From: Lyngbya sp. CCAP 1446/10 | GTDB taxonomy: Bacteria; Cyanobacteriota; Cyanobacteriia; Cyanobacteriales; Microcoleaceae | NCBI RefSeq assembly: GCF_026130175.1 | Contig: NZ_JAIGNI010000012.1 | Coordinates: 1 to 64,000, forward strand | Direction of reading: 5' to 3' | Length of the DNA stretch: 64,000 bases | Part shown: in pieces, positions 27,735 to 36,796 of the stretch | How positions within the stretch are numbered: position 1 is the stretch's first letter | Layout of the letters: every line of letters begins with the position of its first letter | Notes under the pieces: generated by a model | Seen by the model: only the letters and a program-made list of their open reading frames with translations | What the model was told of the DNA's origin: nothing | Databases searched by the model: none | Translations under genes and position numbers: made by a program

Positions 27735-28916
27735 GTGATTGAGAGTTTAGCAACAGGAATCGCAGCAGCAGGTTCGCTGCTAGCATTGGGCGGATTGGGC
27801 CTAGAGTTGAACTATCGCCGGACTGGGAGTGCAAATAAACTAGAACTTACAGCCGGAGAATGGCACTTAGCCATAAACGAACCCAATCGCTATCTTTTAG
27901 TCGGCGAAATGGAGTTCCGCAACCTGACACAGCGGTTCGAGGTGATGTTGCCGGAAGTGCGCGCACAGGTGAAACTGCTATCAGACGGAAGCTTGGATGG
28001 CGTGATTTCCCAGACAAAAGTCATTCCTTGCCACAAAGACGCAAAAGCCCGATCGGACGATTACTGGTTCGGCTATATTGTTAAAGCCCAACAAAACACC
28101 AAAATTAAAGTTTCCGTAGACATTCAAGGGCAAGATTTAACCAAATTGCAGTCAGCTTGGGTGCAAATACATTTCATCACCTACGGCCCCGGCGGGCGCA
28201 TCCCCAAAGTCCGCAACGTAGTAGTCCCGCTGCAATTTCCCAACTCGGACACCGTACCCGTCGCCCGCAATGTCGGAGTTGCAGAAGTCTTACCGATTCG
28301 CACGCACATACTGGCCGAACTCGACAATCCCGTGGAAATTGTCAAGCGTTACGTTTTGCCGCGCGCCGAGAAAGGCGATATCGTCGCCCTCGCAGAAACT
28401 CCCCTAGCCTTGATGCAGGGGCGCTACCGCCATCCCAGCGAAGTTAAACCCGGATGGGTAGCTAAGCGAGTTTGCTTGTTTTTCTTGCCGATGTCGAGTT
28501 TGGCCACGGCTTGCGGGATGCAAACTTTGGTGGATGTAGTCGGGCCTTGGCGCGTAGTTGCAGCATTTGCGATCGGCGCTGTGGCTAAAATATTCGGTAA
28601 ACCGGGAGTCTTCTACCAACTTGCAGGGGAACAAGCCAGACTAATCGACGATGTTACGGGGACTTTGCCTCCCTTCGACCAATTTATCGTGCTTGGCCCG
28701 GACAATCCCCAGCAAGTTGTAGAAGAAATTCAACGAGAAACGGGACTTGCGGCGGCGATCGTAGACGCTAACGACTTAAAAGCAGTTAAGATATTAGCAG
28801 CGACCTCCGATTTATCGATCGCATTTTTAGAGCAAGCCTTACGCAGTAACCCCGCCGGGAATGCTGACGAGCGAACACCGGTCGTTTTAATTCGACCTCT
28901 GCCACAGAAATCTTGA
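27735..28916 (+). CDS. CofE-like protein (F420-0:gamma-glutamyl ligase family)
   Basis: 393 residues from the GTG at 27735. An N-terminal hydrophobic stretch, LATGIAAAGSLLALGGLGLE, may anchor it. A beta-rich region follows (residues 35-165), then the ligase-like part with LPIRTHILAELDNPVEIVKR and GDIVALAETPLALMQGRY, the usual signature. The active family catalyses glutamate addition to F420-0. Cyanobacterial versions carry this extra N-terminal part and their substrate is not known. Transcribed alone, after a repeat-filled gap. Confidence 0.75.
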   Translation: MIESLATGIAAAGSLLALGGLGLELNYRRTGSANKLELTAGEWHLAINEPNRYLLVGEMEFRNLTQRFEVMLPEVRAQVKLLSDGSLDGVISQTKVIPCHKDAKARSDDYWFGYIVKAQQNTKIKVSVDIQGQDLTKLQSAWVQIHFITYGPGGRIPKVRNVVVPLQFPNSDTVPVARNVGVAEVLPIRTHILAELDNPVEIVKRYVLPRAEKGDIVALAETPLALMQGRYRHPSEVKPGWVAKRVCLFFLPMSSLATACGMQTLVDVVGPWRVVAAFAIGAVAKIFGKPGVFYQLAGEQARLIDDVTGTLPPFDQFIVLGPDNPQQVVEEIQRETGLAAAIVDANDLKAVKILAATSDLSIAFLEQALRSNPAGNADERTPVVLIRPLPQKS

Positions 28917-29305
28917 ATTGAAAAATGAAAATTGAAAATTCAAAAACACGATTTGAAATTTTTAATTTTTGCTTGATCGAGAAAGGGTGAAGAATTAAAA
29001 GTTATAAGTTTTGAGTTCAAAACTTCCCTAACTCTTCCCCTTTCTTAAAAAGGTTTGATTTTTCAATTTCTATTCACCACTTTCGTGCTGTTACGGTTCT
29101 GAACTTTCGTTAGAGACTCGCCAGCGAATTACCAATTAAGCTGTTCTACATTTAAATTGTGTGTTAAAAAAATAATCATACTCTTGTGGTATAGGCTTCG
29201 ACGCCGTACCGAATATGCAATTTAAATGCGCGACCAATTACCAATTACCAATCACTAATTACAAATTACCAATTACCAATTTATACCTCACCTGAGAACT
29301 TCTAT
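28917..29305. other. Gap with AT-rich palindrome and AATTACC repeats
   Basis: 28917-28975 has AAAATTGAAAATTC and matching AAATTTTTAATTTTTG. 29231-29284 has about six AATTACC/AATTACCA repeats directly before the next gene. No gene or clear promoter is seen. Confidence 0.5.
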
Positions 29306-30622
29306 ATGACTTCATTTCCCTCTCAAAACCAAAACCAGGTTGTAATTCGCCCGTTTCAGTACCGCGATATCGAGGCGATGGAACAACTGTGCGCGGAAAC
29401 AGCCGAACAATCAGAAAAACGCAAGGATGCAAGCTGCGACTTGGTACTAGGTAAAAAGTTGCAGCAGATTCGTCGCTGGTACGGACTGGTAAAGCTGTTT
29501 AGCTTGTTTCCCAACCCTTGTCAATCCCTGTTTCGGGCTCACGTTGCTGAGGAAGAGGGGACAGTTAAGGGCATAATTCAGATTTCTCCGTTCAACCGCA
29601 CCCGCAGCACTTGGCGGATCGATCGCGTCGGAGTAGACCCAGAAGCCCGCAGCAAAGGCATTGGTTCGATGCTGATGCGCTACTGCTTCGAGGCAGTCTG
29701 GGAGGCACGCACCTGGTTGCTAGAGGTGAATGTGGGCGATAACACTTCCCTGGCTTTGTATCGCCAGAACGGGTTTCAGCCGTTGGCACAAATGACTTAT
29801 TGGTCGATCGCCCCGGAACGCCTCCAAGAAATGGCCTCCGCGACGCCAGATTTGCCCAACCTGCTGCCTGTAAGCAACGCGGACGCTCAATTCCTATATC
29901 AACTCGATACCGCGTCTATGCCACCGTTAGTACGTCAAGTATTCGATCGGCATATTCAAGACTTCAAAACCAGTTTTTTGGGCGCATTGTTTGAAGGTGT
30001 CAAACAATGGCTGGGCAAAACAGAGGTAGTCAGCGCCTACGTATTTGAACCGCAGCGCAAAGCCGCGATCGGCTATTTTCAGGTACAGCTATCCCGCAAC
30101 GGCCAACAGCCACACGTCGCCCAGTTGACTGTACACCCGGCCTACACTTGGCTGTACCCAGAACTGCTATCCCAGATGGCGCGCCTCGTTCAAGATTTCC
30201 CAGTTCAAAGCCTGCAACTGGCTTCCGCCGACTATCAGCCGGAACGGGAAGCTTATTTAGAGCAATTTGGAGCCGTGCGTCTGGAACACAGTTTGCTGAT
30301 GTCGCGATCGGTGTGGCACAAATTGCGCGAGTCCAAATTAGTCTCTCTCGAAGGACTCCAGCTATCAGAAATGCTGCAAAGCTTCCAGCCAACTCGCAAA
30401 CCAGTACCGGGCCGGATGTCCTGGCTCGGCCCGATGGCTGGAGAAGCCGCAACAGGGCCCGCGTCGTCCGAGATTAAACCCTTTTTGTTAGACTCAGGAA
30501 AAAGTCAAGCCGAGCGAGTTAACCCATTGAACAGCCAGAATTCCGAATCAGAAGTAACAGATGCTAGCAGCATTTTGCCTCCTTATTTGCCGGAATTACC
30601 TCTAGACGGCGTGCAAGAATAA
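29306..30622 (+). CDS. GNAT-family N-acetyltransferase (cyanobacterial, two-domain)
   Basis: 438 residues, about twice the normal GNAT length. The N-terminal acetyltransferase domain has the acetyl-CoA loop VGVDPEARSKGIGSMLMRY near residue 110 and LYRQNGFQPL. The second half (about 190-370) looks like a decayed or different GNAT-like fold: LTVHPAYTWLYPELLSQMAR, EQFGAVRLEHSLLMSRSVW. The C-terminal 90 residues are low-complexity. The substrate is unknown. A stem-loop with T-run follows 18 bp after the stop. Confidence 0.85.
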   Translation: MTSFPSQNQNQVVIRPFQYRDIEAMEQLCAETAEQSEKRKDASCDLVLGKKLQQIRRWYGLVKLFSLFPNPCQSLFRAHVAEEEGTVKGIIQISPFNRTRSTWRIDRVGVDPEARSKGIGSMLMRYCFEAVWEARTWLLEVNVGDNTSLALYRQNGFQPLAQMTYWSIAPERLQEMASATPDLPNLLPVSNADAQFLYQLDTASMPPLVRQVFDRHIQDFKTSFLGALFEGVKQWLGKTEVVSAYVFEPQRKAAIGYFQVQLSRNGQQPHVAQLTVHPAYTWLYPELLSQMARLVQDFPVQSLQLASADYQPEREAYLEQFGAVRLEHSLLMSRSVWHKLRESKLVSLEGLQLSEMLQSFQPTRKPVPGRMSWLGPMAGEAATGPASSEIKPFLLDSGKSQAERVNPLNSQNSESEVTDASSILPPYLPELPLDGVQE

Positions 30623-30640
30623 GACTTAATTCCTGATAGA

Positions 30641-30688
30641 AAAAAGCAGAAAGTAGAAACTCGAAAAAAAACTACCTTCTGCTTTTTG
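30641..30688 (+). terminator. Stem-loop terminator after the GNAT gene
   Basis: AAAAAGCAGAAAGTAG pairs with CTACCTTCTGCTTTTT around a loop of about 15 bases; one base is unmatched. The 3' arm ends in T5, as for a factor-independent terminator. Confidence 0.6.
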
Positions 30689-30857
30689 TTGATATCGAGC
30701 CAAAAATACCAATCTTACTTCTGACTTTCTTCCCTTCTTCCCTTCTTCCTTCGCGTTTTTCGCGGCTAAGCGCTTCGCGCAGGCTACGCCAACGCGGTTT
30801 GTTAAATCATAATTATTGCCGCGAAAAAGCAGTAAATCTACAAACTAAAATTGATTA

Positions 30858-31325
30858 ATGTCCAACGAAAAATTATGGATTTCTGCCCTCGGATTAGATA
30901 TCGGCAGCAAACGAGTCGGCATCGCCGGATGTGACGGCACTGGTTTAATCGCTACGGGGATTACTACTCTGGTACGATCGTCCTTCGATCGAGATGTAGC
31001 TTACCTCAGAGGGCTCGTGCAAGAGCGGAGAGTGGAAATTTTGGTTGCTGGCTTGCCCTACTCCCTGAACGGAGAAGTGGGCGCTCAAGCCCGACAAGTC
31101 CAGAAATATGCTAGTCGCATCGCCACCGCCTTAGATCTCCCCCTAGAATACGCCGACGAGCGCCTGACTTCTGTTGGCGCAGAGGAACTGATCCGAGATC
31201 AAGGGATGTCGCCCTCGCAAAATAAGGGTTTGATCGATCGCAAAGCAGCGGCCTTGATTTTGCAGCAGTGGCTAGACGAGCGCAGGCAAAAGATCGGCGC
31301 AATTCCCAATCCTGATAGGTTGTAA
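30858..31325 (+). CDS. ruvX: Putative pre-16S rRNA nuclease / Holliday junction resolvase-like RuvX
   Basis: 155 residues, RNase H-like fold. The first catalytic Asp is in ALGLDIGSKRVGIAG, the second loop is VAGLPYSLNGEVGAQARQVQ, the third LEYADERLTSVGAEEL, and the last Asp is in LIDRKAAALILQQWLDER. All catalytic positions are present. In bacteria this family matures the 5' end of 16S rRNA. It begins the run ruvX-DUF3727-mltG-yqeG, an order shared by many cyanobacteria. Confidence 0.93.
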   Translation: MSNEKLWISALGLDIGSKRVGIAGCDGTGLIATGITTLVRSSFDRDVAYLRGLVQERRVEILVAGLPYSLNGEVGAQARQVQKYASRIATALDLPLEYADERLTSVGAEELIRDQGMSPSQNKGLIDRKAAALILQQWLDERRQKIGAIPNPDRL

Positions 31326-31430
31326 CACAGGCATGATATCCTAGTTGTGCAAGTTTGCTACGCACACCTGTAAGCGTTGACAGATGGGAGAAAATTCCCC
31401 AGAACCTCGGTACTGAAGCAGCACATAATT

Positions 31431-31535
31431 GTGATTTGTCCTCAGTGTCGCCGGCGGACTCGGCTAAGATTTAAACGCTGCACTCCTCGCCTGTGGAAAA
31501 TGCCGCGAGTCTCGCGGTTTAAGTTTGTGGAATAG
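31431..31535 (+). CDS. Possible small Cys/Arg-rich protein or gene remnant
   Basis: 34 residues from a GTG: (M)ICPQCRRRTRLRFKRCTPRL then WKMPRVSRFKFVE. It has one CPxC pair and looks like the front half of a small zinc-ribbon protein; the second cysteine pair that such proteins need is missing after the stop. It lies in the ruvX-DUF3727 gap. No clear ribosome site. It may be a truncated gene. Confidence 0.3.
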   Translation: MICPQCRRRTRLRFKRCTPRLWKMPRVSRFKFVE

Positions 31536-31627
31536 CGATCGCCCGATCGACCAGAAGATCGCCACGAAAACTCCCAGTTGTCAAGCAAACATTACTGAAT
31601 TATTGACGGAAAATTAAGATACACGCG

Positions 31628-32203
31628 ATGTCCTCATCCCCAAACCGCAAAGAGAATGGCAGTTCCAATGAAGAGTCCGTCACCCTGACGGATGAACTTG
31701 GGCGCAAGCTGACTTGCAACATAGAGCATTCGATGAGCCTAGAAGGTCAAGAATACGCTTTGCTGATTCCCATAGACTCTCCCGTAGAAATTTTTACTTG
31801 GCACGGAGACGAAACCGACGAAGCAGCAATTCCTGTAGAAGACGAGGCCGAAATTGACAAAATTTTTGATATCGCTACAGTTGTCCTGCAAGAGCAGAAC
31901 TTGAAGCTACGGCGCACGGCAGTCACACTCACTGTGGTTGGCGAATTGCCGGAATTTCCCGACGAGGATTTGGCGCCTGATGTCGATCCTGATGAGGAGT
32001 CGGAGTTTGAGGAACTAATGTGGTTGACCAGCTTCTATCACGAAGAACAGGAATATGCCATTTATACGCCTCTCGACCCGTTCTTTATCTTGGCTAGAAT
32101 GAATGATGATGGCGAGCCAGAATTACTCTCGGAAGAAGAGTTCCAAAGGCTAGAACCGATGTTACCTATGCTAGAAGATCAATTTTTTGACGAGCTTGAT
32201 TAA
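31628..32203 (+). CDS. DUF3727 (DUF1292-like) acidic protein
   Basis: 191 residues, strongly acidic. It has two similar halves: VTLTDELGRKLTCNIEHSMS ... YALLIPIDSPVEIF, and later LTSFYHEEQEYAIYTPLDPF ... LARMNDDGEPELLSEEEF, the second being DUF3727. No signal peptide or membrane segment. The family is nearly confined to cyanobacteria and plastids (where a relative is called YCF-like), and its role is unknown. The conserved position between ruvX and mltG is the best clue. Confidence 0.88.
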   Translation: MSSSPNRKENGSSNEESVTLTDELGRKLTCNIEHSMSLEGQEYALLIPIDSPVEIFTWHGDETDEAAIPVEDEAEIDKIFDIATVVLQEQNLKLRRTAVTLTVVGELPEFPDEDLAPDVDPDEESEFEELMWLTSFYHEEQEYAIYTPLDPFFILARMNDDGEPELLSEEEFQRLEPMLPMLEDQFFDELD

Positions 32204-32444
32204 ATATTAATTGCAGTCAAAAGGCATGAGGCAAAAAGCAGAATATTTGACTATTTTATAAAAAAGTCAACTGCTCGCCCGATCGAACTTTTGCGAGATT
32301 GCACCTTAGCCCTGTCAGCTCAGGCTGTAGAACTGGGCAGCGTGAAGGGGATCTTTTCAAAGGCTAGTATCCGTAACTTTTCGGTCATCAATCGCAGGTC
32401 ATCAGTCATTAGTCGCTACTTAATCGCCGCTTATCGAGGACAAC

Positions 32445-32795
32445 GGACTTTGACATCCTCCACTGCCTAAAGGCGAGTGGATTCCCAAACCTCACGATTT
32501 AAGTTTCTGCTTCATCCACCGTTGCATACCACAGTTAAAAACCATGTACCGTCTTACACAGAGTCCACAGACTTTTATTCCCATTTCAGACTCATCCGAT
32601 CCCGATCGTCCATCGGTACGGTGTCAGCAAAAGCTTTTTGTACTTGTTGCTTAAAGTTTTTACCTGTACAAGCATTTCTGTACAGAACCCCCTAACTTGA
32701 GTTTTCAAGGTGCATTGCCTACTGCTTGATTTTCGCTTTTCGGCAACTTAAGTGTACCACACAAAATATAAAGCCGTCCTTTTAGGACGGGGTTT
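32445..32795 (-). mobile_element. IS605-type remnant or non-autonomous element (no transposase)
   Basis: About 350 bp with two end-type hairpins. At 32460-32480 CCACTGCC-TAAA-GGCGAGTGG, and at 32774-32790 CCGTCCT-TTT-AGGACGG followed by GGGTTTCTACCC. Both resemble ends of cyanobacterial TnpB elements. Between them there is no intact transposase or TnpB frame; minus-strand sequence before the first hairpin (ending GTGAGGTTTGGGAATCCACT) resembles the tnpB/guide-RNA right end. It separates DUF3727 from mltG and ends 16 bp before the mltG start. Confidence 0.55.
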
Positions 32796-32810
32796 CTACC
32801 CAAATTTTCG

Positions 32811-33935
32811 ATGAGTAAAGAAGAACTGACAAAAGGCAGCGCGCGCGAGAGCCGAAAAGGTACTCGGCAAGTCTCTAAATGGTTGTTTTATCTGGCGTTG
32901 CTGCCGGCAATTTGGGGCGTTTGCGCTTGGCAAGGCTGGGCTTGGTGGAGCTGGGCTGCGGCGCCACCTAAAACAGCCACTCAGTCAACTTCCCCAGGAC
33001 AGGATGCTGCTGTTTCAATCCAAATCCCCCCCGGTACTTCCAGTCAAAAAATCGGCCAGGATTTGGAAGCGGCGGGCTTAATTCGATCGGCAGGAGCATG
33101 GAATATGTGGGCCCGCTGGCTGACTATGCAAAACCGCGACGGAGGTTTTAAAGCCGGAACTTACCAACTGTCGCCGACTCAGCCCTTGAGTGCGGTTGCC
33201 GAGAAAATTTGGAAGGGTGAAGTCGTACAGCAGAGTTTTACCATCCCTGAAGGGTGGTCACTGCAACAAATGAGCACTTATTTTGAAGCGCAAGGTTTTT
33301 TTCCGGCTCAGGATTTTATGGCAGCGGCAAGTCAAGTTCCTTACGCTCAATACCCTTGGCTGCCGAGCGGCTTGCCTCATTTGGAAGGGTTTTTGTACCC
33401 GGATACTTATCAGCTAGACGGCGATGCAGTGAGTCCGCAAGCTGTCATTAAACAAATGCTCGATCGTTTTGAGCGGATAGCTTTGCCGGTCTATCAAAAA
33501 AATCAGAACAATACTAAGCTTTCTTTGAAAGAGTGGGTGACGCTGGCGAGTATTGTGGAAAAAGAAGCTGTGGTGGCGAGCGAGCGCAATCGCATTTCAG
33601 GCGTGTTCAATAACCGTCTGAAACTAAATATGACCTTGGGTTCCGATCCTACAGTTGAATATGCCCTCGGCATTAGGCAAACTAAGGAGAAGCCTTTGAC
33701 TTTTAAGCAGGTGGAAACGCCTTCTCCTTACAATACTTATATCAATGTAGGGCTGCCCCCAACTCCGATCGCAGCTCCGGGAATTGCCAGTTTGGAAGCG
33801 ACTCTGACTCCTGAAAATACGGAATATCTGTATTTTATGGCTCGGTACGACGGCACTCACATTTTCAGCCGCACTCAGGCGGAACACGATGCTGCTGTGG
33901 CGAAAATTGACCAAAAAGTGCGATCGGGTCAATAG
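32811..33935 (+). CDS. mltG: Endolytic murein transglycosylase MltG
   Basis: 374 residues, inner-membrane enzyme that cuts new glycan strands. A basic N-terminus is followed by one membrane helix near 25-48 (WLFYLALLPAIWGVCAWQGW). LysM-like region 65-145, then the catalytic domain with TLASIVEKEAVVASERNRIS (catalytic Glu) and VFNNRLKLNMTLGSDPTVEY, and the family end PGIASLEATLTPENTEYLYF. Intact. The start at 32811 is 16 bp after an IS605-type remnant and no good ribosome site is visible, so the remnant may have altered its expression. Confidence 0.94.
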   Translation: MSKEELTKGSARESRKGTRQVSKWLFYLALLPAIWGVCAWQGWAWWSWAAAPPKTATQSTSPGQDAAVSIQIPPGTSSQKIGQDLEAAGLIRSAGAWNMWARWLTMQNRDGGFKAGTYQLSPTQPLSAVAEKIWKGEVVQQSFTIPEGWSLQQMSTYFEAQGFFPAQDFMAAASQVPYAQYPWLPSGLPHLEGFLYPDTYQLDGDAVSPQAVIKQMLDRFERIALPVYQKNQNNTKLSLKEWVTLASIVEKEAVVASERNRISGVFNNRLKLNMTLGSDPTVEYALGIRQTKEKPLTFKQVETPSPYNTYINVGLPPTPIAAPGIASLEATLTPENTEYLYFMARYDGTHIFSRTQAEHDAAVAKIDQKVRSGQ

Positions 33936-34077
33936 ATAGGCAATGACTAATACATAAGTAAAAAGTCAAAAGTTACAAAGCCAAAGCCAAAATCATTGAC
34001 TTTTGATTTTTTACTTTCTCAATGTTGAACTTTCCATGTCTTATTTCTCAATCTAAAATCTAAAATCTAAAATCATT

Positions 34078-34599
34078 ATGACTTGGGGCAAACTACTACA
34101 GCCTGACTTAGTTTTAGGCAATTCGGTCGTAAATTTAACGGCTGATATTCTTGAGAAATATCATATTAAAGGATTAGTATTGGATGTGGACGAAACCCTA
34201 GTTCCCATGACAGCAATGAATGCTTCTGAGGAACTCAGCCTGTGGGTGGAAGAAATAAAACCGGTAGTATCGCTGTGGTTGGCGAGCAATAATTTAAGTC
34301 AGACTCGGATCGGTAGAATTGCTGAGTCTTTGAATCTACCTTACATCACTGGTGCAGCTAAGCCGTCGCGCCGCAAGTTACGCAAAGCTGTGACGGCGAT
34401 GAATTTGCCTGTGGAACAAGTGGCGATGGTGGGCGATCGACTTTTTACTGATGTTTTGGCCGGCAATCGTTTGGGTATGTTTACTATTTTAGTCGAGCCA
34501 ATGGTTGATGCAGGCTATGCGATGCGGAAATATCCGGTGCGTTCTTTTGAAGTTTGGGTGTCTCAAGCTTTGGGGGCATCTCTTGATCACAGAAAGTAG
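34078..34599 (+). CDS. yqeG: YqeG-family HAD IIIA phosphatase
   Basis: 173 residues, soluble HAD enzyme. Motif I is VLDVDETLVPM (nucleophile Asp and second Asp), motif II VVSLWLASNN, the lysine TGAAKPSRRKL, and motif IV AMVGDRLFTDVLAGNRLG. The YqeG family is linked to phosphatidylglycerophosphate phosphatase activity in some organisms; the substrate here is not determined. It ends the ruvX-DUF3727-mltG run. AAAATCT heptamers fill the 140-bp gap before it. Confidence 0.9.
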   Translation: MTWGKLLQPDLVLGNSVVNLTADILEKYHIKGLVLDVDETLVPMTAMNASEELSLWVEEIKPVVSLWLASNNLSQTRIGRIAESLNLPYITGAAKPSRRKLRKAVTAMNLPVEQVAMVGDRLFTDVLAGNRLGMFTILVEPMVDAGYAMRKYPVRSFEVWVSQALGASLDHRK

Positions 34600-34649
34600 T
34601 CATTAGTTATTAGTCGTTATTCATTAAACTGTTGCACATTTAAATTATG

Positions 34650-34881
34650 GGCGTTGCTGAATTAGGGTATGATACGGGCAAAAATATGAGAGGGGAGCCG
34701 CAAATGATTTCTGGGATTTTGATGGGAATTGGAACATCTCCAAATTTGAGATAATGAATTAGTAATTTAGGCGTTGCTTAATCAGGGTATGAAATAAATA
34801 ATTTTAAAATCCAGAAGCTTTGTAGACGCTGGTTTTTATGAATTGCATATTTAGCCTTTCATACCGTAAATCAGCAACGCC
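34650..34881. mobile_element. Family C MITE-like element, copy 2 (34770-34881), with a related single end at 34650
   Basis: The 112-bp copy starts GGCGTTGCTTAATCAGGGTA and ends TAAATCAGCAACGCC. At 34650 a similar end, GGCGTTGCTGAATTAGGGTA, starts a different sequence with no matching right end. Orientation is opposite to the copy at 27415-27526. Confidence 0.65.
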
Positions 34882-35311
34882 GACAAATCTTTCACCCTGG
34901 GTCTGTTCTAAAATTCACGGTTGCTTAAATTTGACACCCGCGGGTTTCCTGTAAAGTGCTTTTGTACTGTTAGGAAACTTTAGCGGGCGTCATTTTATTT
35001 GAGATTTGAGATTTGAGATTTGGGGATTTGAGTTCTAAAAGTTAATAATTTCAGTTCTGGACGGATGGGGGGCTAGAAACCCGGTTCTGAGGTCTGCGTG
35101 CGCAAGTTTTATAATTGTAGGCGCAACGGCTGCGATGAAAGTGCTGATTATCGACTCCCCTCTCCACCGCTTTATGGTCAATTTCCATTAAATTTTCTTA
35201 CAAATGCTTGACAAAAAAACCGATAATATATAGATTAATTCCTGGTATTTTTTGTATAACTGCGGGAACTTCAGACATATAGAATAATAGCAACTGCCGC
35301 AGGTGCCAGCT
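34882..35311. other. Gap before the AraC gene
   Basis: Contains a GAGATTT heptamer run (35000-35022) and a hairpin made from TTTCCTGTAAAGTG and TAGGAAAC near 34946-34980. No gene is supported. The AraC promoter should lie within 35200-35300. Confidence 0.4.
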
Positions 35312-36208
35312 ATGTCCTCAGAGAAAGCATTAATTCTTGATTTTGCCCAGACAGAGGCGATGAAATTGATTTTGCCGCATCCGGCAATTCTATCTAGTCA
35401 CGGCGCAAATTGGGAGGGGATTCATGTCGAATATCACCATCAGCCGCCAAACGAATCTCCCGAACACTCTCTCCAACAGCACAGCATTGGCATAATACTC
35501 TCTTCAGCTATCGGGGGAGTAGCACTGAACGGGAAACGCTACGGTAGCCAACCCTGCCAAAGTGGAGAGATGTTCATCGCTGCTGCTGGTACTGATTTTC
35601 AGTCATACGCAGTTGAAGAACAGGAATTTATGGCGATCGCCCTTGAACCAGACCACTTCGACAATACAGTTCACGAATCCACAAACGGGAATCTCATTGA
35701 AATTATACCGCACTGGCAAACCCGCGATCCATTAATTTTCGGCATTGGCTGGGCCCTCAAAACCGAACTTGAATCAGGTGGATTAAACGGTACTCTCTAT
35801 GTCGATGCACTGAAAAACGCCCTTTCACTTCATTTGTTGCACCACTATTGTGCACAAAAACCCAAGCTACAAGATTTTGCAGGCGGTCTCGATCCTAGCA
35901 AATTGCAGATAGTTATTGACTACATCAATGACTATCTCAACCGAGACTTGCACTTAAGCGAACTTGCTAATCTAGTCCACATGAGTCCTTATTATTTCAC
36001 TCGTTTGTTCAAACAATCTACTGGAATCCCGCCGCATCAGTACGTCACAAAATGCCGGATTGAGAAAGCCAAATTGTTGTTAAAACAGCCAGAATTTTCC
36101 ATAGCATATATCTCCCAGCAAGTCGGGTTTAAAGACCAAAGTCACTTTAGCAAAACTTTCTGTAAAATCGTCGGTTTGAATCCGAAGAAGTATCGCGATC
36201 GACTTTAA
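35312..36208 (+). CDS. AraC-family transcriptional regulator
   Basis: 298 residues from the ATG at 35312 (MSSEKALILDFAQTEAMKLI); a GTG three codons earlier is also possible. The N-terminal 190 residues form a cupin-like sensor part that I cannot assign to a ligand. The C-terminal domain has two helix-turn-helix motifs: LSELANLVHMSPYYFTRLFK then SIAYISQQVGFKDQSHFSKT, with the family end GLNPKKYRDRL. It is on the same strand as, and upstream of, the giant RTX locus, 589 bp away, so it is a candidate regulator for it. That is inference from position only. Confidence 0.9.
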   Translation: MSSEKALILDFAQTEAMKLILPHPAILSSHGANWEGIHVEYHHQPPNESPEHSLQQHSIGIILSSAIGGVALNGKRYGSQPCQSGEMFIAAAGTDFQSYAVEEQEFMAIALEPDHFDNTVHESTNGNLIEIIPHWQTRDPLIFGIGWALKTELESGGLNGTLYVDALKNALSLHLLHHYCAQKPKLQDFAGGLDPSKLQIVIDYINDYLNRDLHLSELANLVHMSPYYFTRLFKQSTGIPPHQYVTKCRIEKAKLLLKQPEFSIAYISQQVGFKDQSHFSKTFCKIVGLNPKKYRDRL

Positions 36209-36221
36209 ATTTAGCAAAAGG

Positions 36222-36573
36222 AAACAACGCTGTGTTGTGTCCCTACATATAATATTTATTTTCCCATTTGTAGGGACACTCCAAGAGCCCATTGGTGATA
36301 ACAATCGCCTAAAACCCCTGAGAAATCTCGCTTTTACCTGAGTCTAGATCCCCCTAAATCCCCCTTAAAAAGGGGGACTTTGATCGGACTCTTGTCCCCG
36401 CCTTTTTTAAGGGGGGCTAGGGGGGATCTGGCCCTAATCGTCAAACAACACTCTGTGACTGGGTTTGACGTTAAGTTGACACCAATGAGCTCTTGGAGTG
36501 TCCTTGACTGCCGTGTCCTTGACAATCGCGTGTTCCGCAGTCAAAGGACACAACAGTGTTGTGTCCCTACATA
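36222..36573. repeat. Nested repeats, including CCCCCTAAATCC-type element copy 2 (36347-36434)
   Basis: An outer pair of direct repeats (TGTTGTGTCCCTACATATA at about 36232 and 36555) encloses an inverted pair (CACTCCAAGAGCCCATTGGTG-type at 36279 and its complement at 36480). In the centre is the CCCCCTAAATCCCCCTT palindrome, in reverse orientation to 16604-16688. This looks like one element inserted into another. No gene. Confidence 0.6.
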
Positions 36574-36796
36574 TATGCCTTCAGGACTGGATAATATCTC
36601 GATCAATCCACATGATCGTCGATTTGTATGAGAGATTATACCGAGCCCGTAGCCCGTGTTACAATTTTTAATCAAAAATCCGAGAAATTTCGCAAGAAAA
36701 TTGTATTTTTCGTAAATTATTCGCAAGAATTTACTATACAGCAGAGCTGGTGCTTGTATATACTTAGTCGCATAACATCAACCAGGGGTACCAGCT

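Noticed and set aside
32477-32695. 72-codon plus-strand frame inside the IS605-type remnant
   Set aside because: It does not resemble any transposase and runs opposite to the likely element direction.
36208-36796. Small frames between the AraC gene and giant protein A
   Set aside because: They fall in palindromic repeats and have no protein-like composition.
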